From: Melioribacteraceae bacterium
GTDB taxonomy: Bacteria > Bacteroidota > Ignavibacteria > Ignavibacteriales > Melioribacteraceae
Length of the DNA: 10,419 nucleotides
Assembly: GCA_023230485.1 (NCBI GenBank)
Contig: JALNXG010000096.1
Location: 1 to 10,419, forward strand
Reading direction: 5' to 3'
The notes below the pieces were generated by a model, which was not told the origin of the DNA, did no database searches, and was given only the letters and a program-made list of their open reading frames with translations. Below are positions 1 through 6,760 of the stretch, one piece after another (position 1 is the stretch's first letter; each line of letters starts with the position of its first letter). The position numbers were made by a program, and so were the translations under genes.

Positions 1-666
1 AATGATAAACGAAAATGCTTCATTAAACTTAAATTCATGTTTATAATTACTATCCATTGCAGCAAACCATTGACCATTCAGCATAAAATCAGTAAAGTTA
101 ATAGTACCTTCAATATCAGGTTCAGAATTAGCAGGATAACGGGATATAATTCCTCTTTTGGTATCCTTAAATATCGAAATATAATAATCAGTTGCCTCTT
201 CTGTTTTGCCACTATTTTCTTGTACAAAAAGAAATGAAGGAATTATAACTGGTCTCTCCTCACCTTCCGGGTTCGTTAAAATCAATTGCCAAGACAAACC
301 ATATTTATCTTCAATCCAGCCGTAAAGATTGCTAAAGGGATATTTATCAAGAGGCATCATCACTTTGCCACCTTCTTCAAATTTTGCCCAGATTTTCTTG
401 AGCAATTCTTCGGGGTTTTCGAGACGACTCGGATCGAAGTTAACCATAAAAGAATTGGAAGGATTTAACTTGAAAACTGGTCCGGCACTAATTGCATCGA
501 TACGATATCCAAATATTTCGATATTTACAATTTCTGCATCTCCACCAGGAGTATTATGCAATGTAATTGTATTAAGCAACCTTGAATCAGGAAAAATAGA
601 TATATAAAATTCTGCGGCTTCTTTTGCTTCTTTATCAAACCATAGATGTGGAATTATTTTTTGCAT
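1..666 (-). CDS. VOC-superfamily PhnB-like protein (partial, C-terminus beyond window)
   Basis: The frame is open from ATG at 666 to the left edge, giving 222 residues without a stop; the C-terminus lies outside the window. The protein starts MQKIIPHLWFDKEAKEAAEF, the usual opening of PhnB-like proteins of the glyoxalase/VOC fold (older name: 3-demethylubiquinone-9 3-methyltransferase domain). Residues about 4-130 form one VOC module ending in YGWIEDKYGLSWQL, a hallmark of this family. Residues about 141-222 begin a second module (IPSFLFVQE, then EEATDYYISIFKDT), so this is a two-module protein. The substrate is not predictable, because these proteins are mostly uncharacterised and need not be methyltransferases. 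An AAGGTG ribosome-binding site lies about 11 bases before the ATG. The gene shares orientation with the operon to its right but is separated from it by about 160 bases with its own candidate promoter. Confidence 0.88.
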   Translation of the reverse strand, partial: MQKIIPHLWFDKEAKEAAEFYISIFPDSRLLNTITLHNTPGGDAEIVNIEIFGYRIDAISAGPVFKLNPSNSFMVNFDPSRLENPEELLKKIWAKFEEGGKVMMPLDKYPFSNLYGWIEDKYGLSWQLILTNPEGEERPVIIPSFLFVQENSGKTEEATDYYISIFKDTKRGIISRYPANSEPDIEGTINFTDFMLNGQWFAAMDSNYKHEFKFNEAFSFII

Positions 667-694
667 ATAGATGCACCTTAATTATACCATATAT

Positions 695-725
695 CCAATT
701 TAGTATATTTTTATTAATTCGTCAA
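695..725 (-). promoter_or_regulatory. Candidate Bacteroidota-type promoter for the VOC gene
   Basis: On the minus strand TTG (725-723) is followed after 20 bases by TAAATTGG (702-695). This is one mismatch from the TAnnTTTG -7 box used by Bacteroidota primary sigma factors, and the spacing is right. It lies 29 bases before the ATG at 666. In AT-rich DNA such matches occur by chance, so this is only a candidate. Confidence 0.38.
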
Positions 726-825
726 TGGGATAATTATTCCAATTTTTTCATCTAATTATATAAGTTTTTCGAAATGTTTCTACTTTATAATGGTAGGTTA
801 AAGATGAATTAAAATATTATCTAAA

Positions 826-879
826 CTATTTTTTCGTATCTTTTGAGCGGTGAGGACAGCCGGGCCAGCAACATGGTCT
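826..879 (-). other. In-frame Cys-rich tail after the TGA of the OmdA-type gene
   Basis: Directly after the TGA (882-880) the same frame stays open for 17 codons and ends at TAG (828-826). It encodes RPCCWPGCPHRSKDTKK. The segment is clearly more G+C-rich than the flanking intergenic DNA, as expected of coding sequence. From memory, CCWPGCPHR-like ends follow a GKR or MRR step in small OmdA-type proteins. A single C-to-T change (CGA to TGA) would explain the stop. The three Cys and one His could form a metal site that would be lost if translation stops at the TGA. Confidence 0.65.
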
Positions 880-1095
880 TCATTTACCTTTGAGCAGATC
901 AGAACATAATCTCTCTACATGCTCTTTTCTTGTTTCTTGCTTTTTAACAATAGTTACCCAACATATCCATTCATTACGTGCGAGAGGTGTAAGTCCGCTC
1001 CACTTTTCGAGAACATTGGAATCGGAGATTAACGCCCTTCTTAAATCATTTGATACTGCATTAACAAAACCTGTTGCTATTTTTTTAATTACCAT
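880..1095 (-). CDS. YdeI/OmpD-associated (OmdA)-type small protein, apparently ended early by TGA
   Basis: The 71-residue product matches the small YdeI/OmdA-type family. Its core NDLRRALISDSNVLEKWSGL, then LARNEWICWV and KKQETRKEHVERL, has the pattern of these proteins: helix, x-LxxxARxEWxxWV, then an ETRxxHxxR helix. The biochemical role is unknown; related domains are linked to bacteriocin or peptide protection in some bacteria. The ATG is six bases after the stop of the methyltransferase gene, so it is the last gene of a three-gene operon and probably translationally coupled. The reading ends ...LLKGK-TGA. The same frame then continues for 17 codons encoding RPCCWPGCPHR and a basic end. 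As I recall the family, this Cys-rich tail is a normal C-terminus, with Arg at the TGA position. The gene may therefore be a recent nonsense allele, be read through, or carry a base error. Confidence 0.75.
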   Translation of the reverse strand: MVIKKIATGFVNAVSNDLRRALISDSNVLEKWSGLTPLARNEWICWVTIVKKQETRKEHVERLCSDLLKGK

Positions 1096-1101
1096 TCAAA
1101 A

Positions 1102-1875
1102 CTAAATCTTTCTGCCAATATAAAAAACATATCCGTAAAACTCTTTGTATTTATAATACAATCCAGCTTCGTATCTTTCGTTAGCGACAAATTCCTCTGC
1201 GGTTTCGTTGCCGGCATATTTCTTCAAGAAGTTTTCCTGCACCAAAACCTGTGGTTTGTAAAAATTTTCTATCCAACAATTTTCGGGAAGTATGAAAGTA
1301 GCAACTGGAATATAACCTGCTTTTTGCATTTTCTCCACTTTGTTGGCAATAGTATCTATTTCAGGGTAAGCACTTTCCCAAAATCTATTAATTTCTTCCG
1401 GTCGCTTTTCGGTAAACCACGAGGCTTCAGAAACGGCTATAAAACCACCCTTTTTCAAAAATTTATGCCATTCATTCATACCCTTTTCAAAACCGATATT
1501 ATAAATCGCCCCTTCTGACCAAATTAGATCCAATTCCTCTTCTTTAAATGGCAATTTGTCCATTGAAGCAACAACACCTTTCATTCTGCTTTCCAAATTA
1601 ACTTTTTTAGCATTGAAGTTGAATAGATCAATAAAAGAGGGAAATAGATCAATACCGGTAATATGCCCAGGTGCATTTTTAGCCAGAGTAATTGTTAGAC
1701 CGCCCGTCCCGCAACCAATATCAGCAATGAGGGATTCCCCATTTAATCCACTTATAAAACTCAAAGCTTTCAAAGTCGCTTCCGGGCTACCTGGTCCTTG
1801 TCGTTCCAAACCCGAAAAATATTCGCAAATGAGATTGAAATCAAAATCATGAATTGTTTTAATTTCGTCGGTCAT
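1102..1875 (-). CDS. Class I SAM-dependent methyltransferase
   Basis: This is a 257-residue Rossmann-fold methyltransferase. Motif I is IADIGCGTGG (residues 50-59), which binds S-adenosylmethionine. The acidic end of strand 2 is GIDLFPSF (74-81). SMDKLPF (104-110) and DLIWSEGAIYNIG (116-128) form the post-II and motif IV region. The whole protein, including FILPENCWIENFY near the C-terminus, resembles uncharacterised Bacteroides methyltransferases of the same length that I recall from structural genomics. The substrate is unknown; the domain order suggests a small molecule. The ATG follows the Cdd1 stop by two bases, and the OmdA-type gene starts six bases after this stop, so all three genes should be one transcript. 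There is no sign of truncation. Confidence 0.92.
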   Translation of the reverse strand: MTDEIKTIHDFDFNLICEYFSGLERQGPGSPEATLKALSFISGLNGESLIADIGCGTGGLTITLAKNAPGHITGIDLFPSFIDLFNFNAKKVNLESRMKGVVASMDKLPFKEEELDLIWSEGAIYNIGFEKGMNEWHKFLKKGGFIAVSEASWFTEKRPEEINRFWESAYPEIDTIANKVEKMQKAGYIPVATFILPENCWIENFYKPQVLVQENFLKKYAGNETAEEFVANERYEAGLYYKYKEFYGYVFYIGRKI

Positions 1876-1877
1876 AT

Positions 1878-2138
1878 TTATTTTTTATCCTTCCAATTCC
1901 ACCATTTCAATTTCTCTGGGTCTGGATTAAGGTTCTCCGCAAAATAAACAGCTTCGCGATAAACATACAGCAAACACCTATCTTGTATTTTGCCTTCATA
2001 GAGATTAGACATTTTGAAAAGTTTCTCCGGATCTTTGCCTTTCAAATCCGCAACCGTTTGGATACCAATATTTCGCAAATCCTCGGCAAGGCTTTTGCCT
2101 ACACCGGGAATGGTTCGCAAATTGTTTTTATCTTCCAT
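1878..2138 (-). CDS. Cdd1-type helix-hairpin-helix protein (pathogenicity-locus family)
   Basis: This 86-residue protein starts with a helix-hairpin-helix (residues about 4-35). The hairpin LRTIPGVGKSLAEDLRNIGI resembles the DNA-binding hairpins of repair proteins and the TfoX C-terminal domain. It ends DPEKLKWWNWKDKK. Together with DRCLLYVYREAVYFAEN, that ending identifies the Cdd1 family, named after a gene beside the Clostridioides difficile pathogenicity locus; the name does not imply virulence. Function is unknown, and nucleic-acid binding is an inference from the hairpin. It is the first gene of the operon with the methyltransferase and the OmdA-type gene. ATG at 2138 is the only start that gives the complete hairpin. 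No strong Shine-Dalgarno sequence is visible upstream. Confidence 0.88.
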   Translation of the reverse strand: MEDKNNLRTIPGVGKSLAEDLRNIGIQTVADLKGKDPEKLFKMSNLYEGKIQDRCLLYVYREAVYFAENLNPDPEKLKWWNWKDKK

Positions 2139-2307
2139 CGTTTTTAATTTAAATTTGATATCAAAATAGAAATTATTTCAATAAATTTATCGACTCATTT
2201 TTTTCAAAATGCTAAATTCCGAAGCGAAAAAGGGATGGTTCAAAAACCCATAAATTCCTTGCCAGACTAGTCCAGAGAACACCGCCAAGTTTCTTATTCA
2301 GAATATT

Positions 2308-2397
2308 TGGCGGAGAGGGTGGGATTCGAACCCACGATACCCTTGCGGGTATACTACCTTTCCAGGGTAGCCAGTTCAACCACTCCTGCACCTATCC
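2308..2397 (-). tRNA. tRNA-Ser (anticodon GGA), CCA encoded
   Basis: A class II cloverleaf is visible. The anticodon stem CTACC/GGTAG encloses loop CTGGAAA with anticodon GGA. A long variable arm pairs ATACCC with GGGTAT around GCAA. The T arm is GTGGG-TTCGAAT-CCCAC. The discriminator G is followed by a genome-encoded CCA (2310-2308). The acceptor stem is GGATAGG against CCTCTCC, which leaves a U-C mismatch at pair 4-69; the other six pairs are canonical. It reads UCC/UCU serine codons. The plus-strand reading frame across it starting MAERVGFEPT is the familiar false protein that arises from antisense tRNA-Ser. Confidence 0.95.
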
Positions 2398-2410
2398 GTT
2401 TTTGGAATCC

Positions 2411-2418
2411 CAAATATA
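2411..2418 (-). promoter_or_regulatory. Candidate -7 box (TATATTTG) for tRNA-Ser(GGA)
   Basis: TATATTTG on the minus strand matches TAnnTTTG exactly and lies 13 bases before the first tRNA base, a fitting distance for a short leader. No clear TTG -33 element is seen at 19-21 bases upstream, so support is partial. Confidence 0.4.
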
Positions 2419-2650
2419 TTAAAATTGCATTCATTTTACCACACGAAAAAATCAAAAAGTCCAAAACTCTAAATCTTTTCAAAATATAGTGGTTGGGTAA
2501 TTAAGGATATATAATGAGATTTATGGCTCAGGATAAAGAATTAATTTTGCAAATTTATCATCAATAAAATAATGGCAGTAAGAATATGAGTAAATTAAAA
2601 TATCACTTAAAGAATACCACACAATCATTTATATTTTTCCGTTAGTTAAA

Positions 2651-2659
2651 TATTTTTGC
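2651..2659 (+). promoter_or_regulatory. Candidate -7 box (TATTTTTGC) for tRNA-Ser(CGA)
   Basis: TATTTTTGC matches TAnnTTTGY and lies 33 bases before the mature tRNA start at 2693. No good TTG is present at the expected -33 distance, so this is a weak call. Confidence 0.3.
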
Positions 2660-2692
2660 TATTTTAGCCAATTGATTTTTATAGTTGTACTT

Positions 2693-2780
2693 GGAAAGGT
2701 GGCAGAGTGGTTGAATGCGGCGGTCTCGAAAACCGTTGTTCCGGATTCCGGAACCGGGGGTTCGAATCCCCCCCTTTCCG
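2693..2780 (+). tRNA. tRNA-Ser (anticodon CGA), CCA not encoded
   Basis: This is a class II tRNA. The acceptor stem GGAAAGG/CCTTTCC is fully paired. The anticodon stem GCGGT/ACCGT holds loop CTCGAAA with anticodon CGA. A long variable arm pairs GTTCCGG with CCGGAAC, and the T arm is GGGGG-TTCGAAT-CCCCC. The discriminator G at 2780 is followed by CAT, so CCA must be added after transcription, unlike the GGA tRNA nearby. It reads UCG serine codons. No terminator is seen before the next gene, whose ATG is 28 bases downstream, so co-transcription is possible. An in-frame start at 2707 inside the tRNA would extend the next protein but is not credible. Confidence 0.96.
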
Positions 2781-2808
2781 CATCTTTAATTTATTTTTGG
2801 ATTATTTT

Positions 2809-3246
2809 ATGAAATCATATATATCACTATTTATTCTCCTTTTCTCTATTCAGATTTATTCGCAATCTTCTGAAGATTGGATAGCATTAGCCCCATCAAG
2901 TGATCATGCAATCTCTGTGAATGTAAACGGTTTAGAAAAATTTACCGATAATTATTTTTTTGTTTGGTCTTTTTTTGAATACAATTCTCCAATGCAACTT
3001 GAAGAGATATCTGATGATATAAAAAAAGCTAAATACTACTATATCTTCAATAAGGAAACAGAAAAATATAGTCTCCTTCAAGTGATCTATTATAACAGCA
3101 AAAACAATGTAATAAAAAGTTTTAGTTATAATAGAGACACCGATAATGCAAAATATAATTTTAATTTTCCCATTTATGATAGTGGTGACGAACGAGAAAT
3201 TTTTAATTTCTGCTCTAACTATATAACTAAAGCAAATAGTAAATAA
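2809..3246 (+). CDS. Small secreted protein of unknown function
   Basis: This is a 145-residue protein with an N-terminal signal peptide (MKSYISLFILLFSIQIYS, cut probably before or after QSS). The longer frame begins inside the tRNA-Ser gene and would encode tRNA sequence, so the ATG at 2809 directly before the hydrophobic leader is preferred. No strong Shine-Dalgarno sequence is seen. The mature part has an early Trp (EDWIALA), an IKKAKYYYIFNKETEKYSLL stretch and a Tyr/Asn-rich strand pattern. This layout loosely recalls small periplasmic 'surface-adhesin E'-like domains, but the match is weak and I do not assign it. The stop overlaps the start of the SET-domain gene by one base (TAATG), so the two are likely translated together. 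Export of this product and a cytosolic SET protein makes a direct partnership unclear. Confidence 0.75.
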   Translation: MKSYISLFILLFSIQIYSQSSEDWIALAPSSDHAISVNVNGLEKFTDNYFFVWSFFEYNSPMQLEEISDDIKKAKYYYIFNKETEKYSLLQVIYYNSKNNVIKSFSYNRDTDNAKYNFNFPIYDSGDEREIFNFCSNYITKANSK

Positions 3247-3638
3247 TGCCATTCATAGAACAAGTTAGCATAAAAGATTCTCCTCTGCATGGGAAAGGTA
3301 TTTTCAGCAATGTATTGATTCCCGCTGATACTCTAATTCTGGTTATTAAAGGAGAAGAGATAGATGGTGCCGAATGTGAACGAAGAGAAAATAACGAGGA
3401 TAACGTTTATATATTTTGGAACGGTGAAGATTCTTATATCGATACTAACAATTCAGATAAGATAAAATATATAAACCATGATTGCAAACCAAACTGTTAT
3501 GTAGATGATGATGATGATGAAGGTAATCTTTGCTTATTTGCACTTCGAGATATTAGTAAAGATGAAGAATTAACTATCGACTACGGTTATGATGAGATTT
3601 ACGATAACTGCAATTGCAGTTCCTGTTCAAATCAATAA
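3246..3638 (+). CDS. Bacterial SET-domain protein (putative lysine methyltransferase)
   Basis: This is a 130-residue protein that is essentially one SET domain. HGKGIFS (15-21) is the N-terminal SET motif. YINHDCKPNC (75-84) is the SAM-binding and pseudoknot motif (family NHSCxPN). DEELTIDYGYDE (106-117) holds the catalytic-region Tyr (family ELxxDY). The end, NCNCSSC (121-127), gives a short Cys cluster like the zinc-binding post-SET motif, here CxCx2C rather than CxCx4C. SET enzymes transfer methyl groups from S-adenosylmethionine to protein lysines; the bacterial target is unknown. A run of five Asp (87-91) lies between the two main motifs. The start is coupled to the upstream gene through TAATG. 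The 3' end overlaps the convergent mtgA gene by seven bases. Confidence 0.88.
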   Translation: MPFIEQVSIKDSPLHGKGIFSNVLIPADTLILVIKGEEIDGAECERRENNEDNVYIFWNGEDSYIDTNNSDKIKYINHDCKPNCYVDDDDDEGNLCLFALRDISKDEELTIDYGYDEIYDNCNCSSCSNQ

Positions 3639-4339
3639 AGTTCTTTCATTATAAATTCTTTGCCACCTATAAAATTCATCTGCTTGGTGATACTACCTTT
3701 TCTACCCTGCATATAACCAGATGGTCTGCCGGCATTCCGTTTCTTTGGATTTGGCAACGATGATGCAATTAACGCTGCTTCTCCTGAACCTAATTTTATT
3801 GCCGGTTTCTTAAAATAAGTTTGTGCTGCAGTTTCTACTCCATATAAATTTTTCCCCATTTCAGCAATATTTAGATATACTTCTATGATTCGTTTTTTGG
3901 ACCAAATAGTTTCCATTAATACTGTATAATATGCTTCCACTCCCTTACGAATTAAATTTTTATCATTCCATAAAAACATATTCTTTGCTACTTGCATCGA
4001 GATTGTACTTGCTCCTCTTTTTCTTTTTCTTCTCTCGTTTTCTTTTAATGCCTTTTCCACCTGCTCAACATCAATTCCCCAATGTTCAAAAAATCTTTGG
4101 TCTTCTGAAGCAATGACGGCCAAAGGTGCATTATAACTTATCTCCGAAAGTGAGACCCACTTCTGCGAATATGGTTTTATTGAAATAAGTTTTTCAAAAT
4201 AATCTTCGTTATTACTATTCTGGAATGCACTACTCGCAGGATTAACAATTATAAATACAGCCAAAACTATTATATTTATTAAAACGAATATCAATCCTGT
4301 ATAAAATATTTTCTTTATTACATTCCAAACCGTTTTCAA
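3632..4339 (-). CDS. mtgA: Monofunctional peptidoglycan glycosyltransferase
   Basis: This 235-residue protein is a GT51 transglycosylase. It polymerises glycan strands from lipid II at the outer face of the inner membrane and lacks a transpeptidase domain. One membrane segment spans about residues 11-33. The catalytic motif ASEDQRFFEHWGID (77-90) contains the essential Glu79. RGASTISMQVAKNM (108-121) and the KRIIEVYLNIAEMG block (149-162, second key Glu at 153) are intact. The start is TTG at 4339. An in-frame TGA lies only three codons upstream and no ATG occurs before the catalytic domain, so TTG is forced. A GGAG sequence inside the end of the upstream peptidase gene sits ten bases before it. 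The gene starts one base after the peptidase stop, indicating a two-gene envelope operon. Confidence 0.94.
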   Translation of the reverse strand: MKTVWNVIKKIFYTGLIFVLINIIVLAVFIIVNPASSAFQNSNNEDYFEKLISIKPYSQKWVSLSEISYNAPLAVIASEDQRFFEHWGIDVEQVEKALKENERRKRKRGASTISMQVAKNMFLWNDKNLIRKGVEAYYTVLMETIWSKKRIIEVYLNIAEMGKNLYGVETAAQTYFKKPAIKLGSGEAALIASSLPNPKKRNAGRPSGYMQGRKGSITKQMNFIGGKEFIMKELY

Positions 4340-4340
4340 T

Positions 4341-6101
4341 TTATTTCAGCTCCGAATCAACTTTATATATTGGGTAAACATTTAGATTGCTATCATAATA
4401 AGGAGAACGTTCATAAATAAAATTTAATCTCTGATATGGATTATTTCTGAATTTTTCATCTTCAGCGAGTTTCCTTTCAAACTCTACTTTTAGCTTATTG
4501 TCTTTCTCTAACATCTCTTTTGCAATCGGCTCCATCGAATAATCTTCAAAATACTCTTTCTGTTCAAATATTGAATTTAAGAATCCCCATTTCAAAAATG
4601 AATCTGGACTTTTTGGTTCAAGTAAATATAACAATGGAATAAAGTTCTTTTGATTTGTCGAAATGATTAAATCATTCGCGTTAATAGTAAATTCTTTAGA
4701 AAATTCATTTACTTTATATGATGGAAGCTGTCTCCCTTCAAAAGAACGTGGACTTAATTTTACATCCGAGAATTTATAAAATTCACCAATCACTTTCTTT
4801 GAAGTTTTATTCACAGTAAAAGTAATTCCATGTAACTCAATAATTTCTTTTAAGTAACCAAATTGTGCAGGAATGATATAGTACTTTGGCAGTTTCAAAG
4901 AATCAGTTGTCTTATATTCAGTATAATAATCCAAAGAAAATGTTTTGGGAGTTTTGGTATAACGAATAATACTATCTCCGGTAATCTCGCTTTTTTCTAA
5001 ATACGTTTCATATCCAAGAAAATCTGTTTTATATGATTTATTTAAAAGTTCGTGATTTATCGGAAACCGTTTATCGCCTATAACAAAATTGTCTATAAAC
5101 CAATTATAGCTTTCTTTTTTCTGCTCTGTTAATTGAGTTTGATTTTGCGATACTATCTTCATCATGTTTAATAATGCAAAGTAAGTTGCATAAACTCTAT
5201 TCTTAAAAGGCTTTAGAGAATGAGTTTCTATTAATACTCCAGGCACTCCGCGCATTGAAGAATAACCATGTGAAAATCGTGGAGATGAATTCCATTCAAC
5301 TACACCATCGGTTAATTCCTTACCCTTGAATCCGAAATACTTAAATAAGGGATAACCATCTTTTAGCATTAATGATTCAAATGTTGGTTCGAAAGATTTA
5401 GTGATCCAGTTTCTTAGCATTGGCGAAACAGAGATTTTCTCGATACTATAGGTTAATTCGTACTGCATATCCAAACCATCAGTCGTATGAAGGTCAACAA
5501 AAAAGTCAGGATTTATATCATTCCACAATTTTAAGAAAGCCTTCATTTCGGGAGCATCTGCTTTCATAAAATCTCTATTAAGATTAAGATTCTGGGCAGT
5601 CGTTCTCCATCCCATTTCTTCTGGACCATTTTGATTTATTCGATTGTATTTACTTATCCTCTCATGTCCATCAACATTGAAAACAGGGATGATGATTAGA
5701 ATTGTATTATCTAATAAATCATTATATTTTTTTTCAATAAGTAAATCTCGAGCTAGTAATATAGCAGCGTCTTTACCTTCAATTTCGCCGCTATGAATCC
5801 CACAATTTATTAGCATTTTTGATTTCGGAGAGTTCTTTAATTCATTATAATTGAAAATTTTATCTTTGGAAATGATAAATGTATAAAGAGTTCTTCCTTG
5901 TGGCGAAATACCAAATGGAACTAATTTTGCATATTCAGAAATTTTTTCTAATCTTTTTAGGTATTTAATGGAATTATTATAGTCGGGACTTTGTTTATAA
6001 TTAGAGGATTCAAAATATGTAGTCCAATTATTATCCGTTTGTGCAAAAGCAGATGTTATAAATAAAGCTGAAAATAAGATATTTAATAGAATTTTTATCA
6101 T
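4341..6101 (-). CDS. Secreted M14-family zinc carboxypeptidase
   Basis: This 586-residue protein has a signal peptide (residues 1-20, ending TSAFA before QTDNN). The peptidase domain shows the zinc ligands HSGE (His103, Glu106) and DLHTTDG (His205). The substrate-binding NLNLNRDF holds Arg176. The catalytic Glu292 is in VLIETHSLKPF. All key M14 residues are therefore present and the enzyme should be active. About 270 residues after the catalytic Glu have no motif I recognise and probably form a beta-rich accessory domain. M14 enzymes remove C-terminal residues from proteins or peptidoglycan peptides. The link with mtgA (one-base gap) hints at an envelope role, but protein scavenging fits equally well. 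It is divergent from ferritin, with 96 bases between. No strong Shine-Dalgarno sequence is visible before the ATG. Confidence 0.93.
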   Translation of the reverse strand: MIKILLNILFSALFITSAFAQTDNNWTTYFESSNYKQSPDYNNSIKYLKRLEKISEYAKLVPFGISPQGRTLYTFIISKDKIFNYNELKNSPKSKMLINCGIHSGEIEGKDAAILLARDLLIEKKYNDLLDNTILIIIPVFNVDGHERISKYNRINQNGPEEMGWRTTAQNLNLNRDFMKADAPEMKAFLKLWNDINPDFFVDLHTTDGLDMQYELTYSIEKISVSPMLRNWITKSFEPTFESLMLKDGYPLFKYFGFKGKELTDGVVEWNSSPRFSHGYSSMRGVPGVLIETHSLKPFKNRVYATYFALLNMMKIVSQNQTQLTEQKKESYNWFIDNFVIGDKRFPINHELLNKSYKTDFLGYETYLEKSEITGDSIIRYTKTPKTFSLDYYTEYKTTDSLKLPKYYIIPAQFGYLKEIIELHGITFTVNKTSKKVIGEFYKFSDVKLSPRSFEGRQLPSYKVNEFSKEFTINANDLIISTNQKNFIPLLYLLEPKSPDSFLKWGFLNSIFEQKEYFEDYSMEPIAKEMLEKDNKLKVEFERKLAEDEKFRNNPYQRLNFIYERSPYYDSNLNVYPIYKVDSELK

Positions 6102-6197
6102 ATTATACCAAAAGTTAGAATTACTTTTGTTAAATTAAGTAATAAAATAAAACATTTTCTAATTAATTGACTAAAAAACAAAAAACGAGGTTTAAAA

Positions 6198-6692
6198 ATG
6201 ATTTCCGATAAAATGGCAAAAGCTTTAAACGACCAAATTACAGCAGAAATGTATTCATCTTACTTATATCTTGCAATGGCAGCTCACTTAGAAAACGAGA
6301 ACTATAATGGTTTTGCCGGCTGGATGAGAGCTCAATCTTCTGAAGAATGGGGACATGGTATGAAATTTTACAAATATCTTGGTGAAGTTGGAAAGAAAGT
6401 TGAATTAGCAGGAATTGAAAAACCAAAAACAACTTGGAATTCTCCTCAAGAGATTTTTGAAGAAGCTTTAAAACATGAATTATATATCACAGAAAGAATC
6501 AATAATTTAGCTAATCTAGCTCATGAAGAAAAAGACCATGCTACAAATATATTTTTACATTATTTTGTTACAGAGCAAGTAGAAGAAGTAAATGCTGCTA
6601 CTTCAATCGTTGAAAAATTCAAAATGGTTGGCGAAAATAAAATGGCTATATATATGCTAGATAAAGAATTAGGACAAAGAGCTGCACATTAA
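6198..6692 (+). CDS. ftnA: Ferritin (non-haem, FtnA type)
   Basis: This 164-residue protein has the usual ferritin length and four-helix layout. It oxidises Fe(II) and stores ferric iron inside a 24-subunit shell in the cytoplasm. The ferroxidase ligands line up with E. coli FtnA: Glu17, Glu50, His53 (SSEEWGH), Glu94 and Gln127 (TEQVEE), with Glu126 and Glu130 as candidates for the third iron site. There is no haem-binding Met pattern of bacterioferritin to suggest that alternative. A GAGG ribosome-binding site (6187-6190) is seven bases from the ATG. A TACTTTTGT sequence at 6123-6131 matches the -7 promoter consensus but lacks a good -33 partner. No Fur-box-like palindrome is evident. No terminator is seen before rpmB, which has its own promoter candidate. 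Confidence 0.96.
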   Translation: MISDKMAKALNDQITAEMYSSYLYLAMAAHLENENYNGFAGWMRAQSSEEWGHGMKFYKYLGEVGKKVELAGIEKPKTTWNSPQEIFEEALKHELYITERINNLANLAHEEKDHATNIFLHYFVTEQVEEVNAATSIVEKFKMVGENKMAIYMLDKELGQRAAH

Positions 6693-6701
6693 TAAAATCT
6701 T

Positions 6702-6730
6702 TTGATTTTTGTATTAATTTATTATATTTG
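6702..6730 (+). promoter_or_regulatory. Candidate promoter of rpmB
   Basis: TTG (6702-6704) is followed after 18 bases by TATATTTG (6723-6730) and then C. This is an exact TAnnTTTGY box with near-ideal spacing for the Bacteroidota primary sigma factor. It lies 30 bases before the rpmB ATG and starts just after the ferritin stop codon. Confidence 0.55.
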
Positions 6731-6760
6731 CTTTCTATATTTAAATAAGTGGGTTTGAAA

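Noticed and set aside
2282..2313. Inverted repeat CCGCCAA/TTGGCGG at the tRNA-Ser(GGA) 3' end
   Set aside because: Only 7 bp with an 18-base loop and overlapping the mature tRNA end; no T-run follows, so it is not called a terminator or attachment site.
2307..2489. Plus-strand frame starting MAERVGFEPT
   Set aside because: It is the antisense of tRNA-Ser(GGA), a well-known false protein in annotation.
2514..2567. 17-codon frame with AAGGA upstream (MRFMAQDKELILQIYHQ)
   Set aside because: Too short and without a recognisable relative; an RBS-like AAGGA is common by chance here.
2707..2808. N-terminal extension of the small secreted protein
   Set aside because: It lies mostly inside tRNA-Ser(CGA); the ATG at 2809 gives a clean signal peptide.
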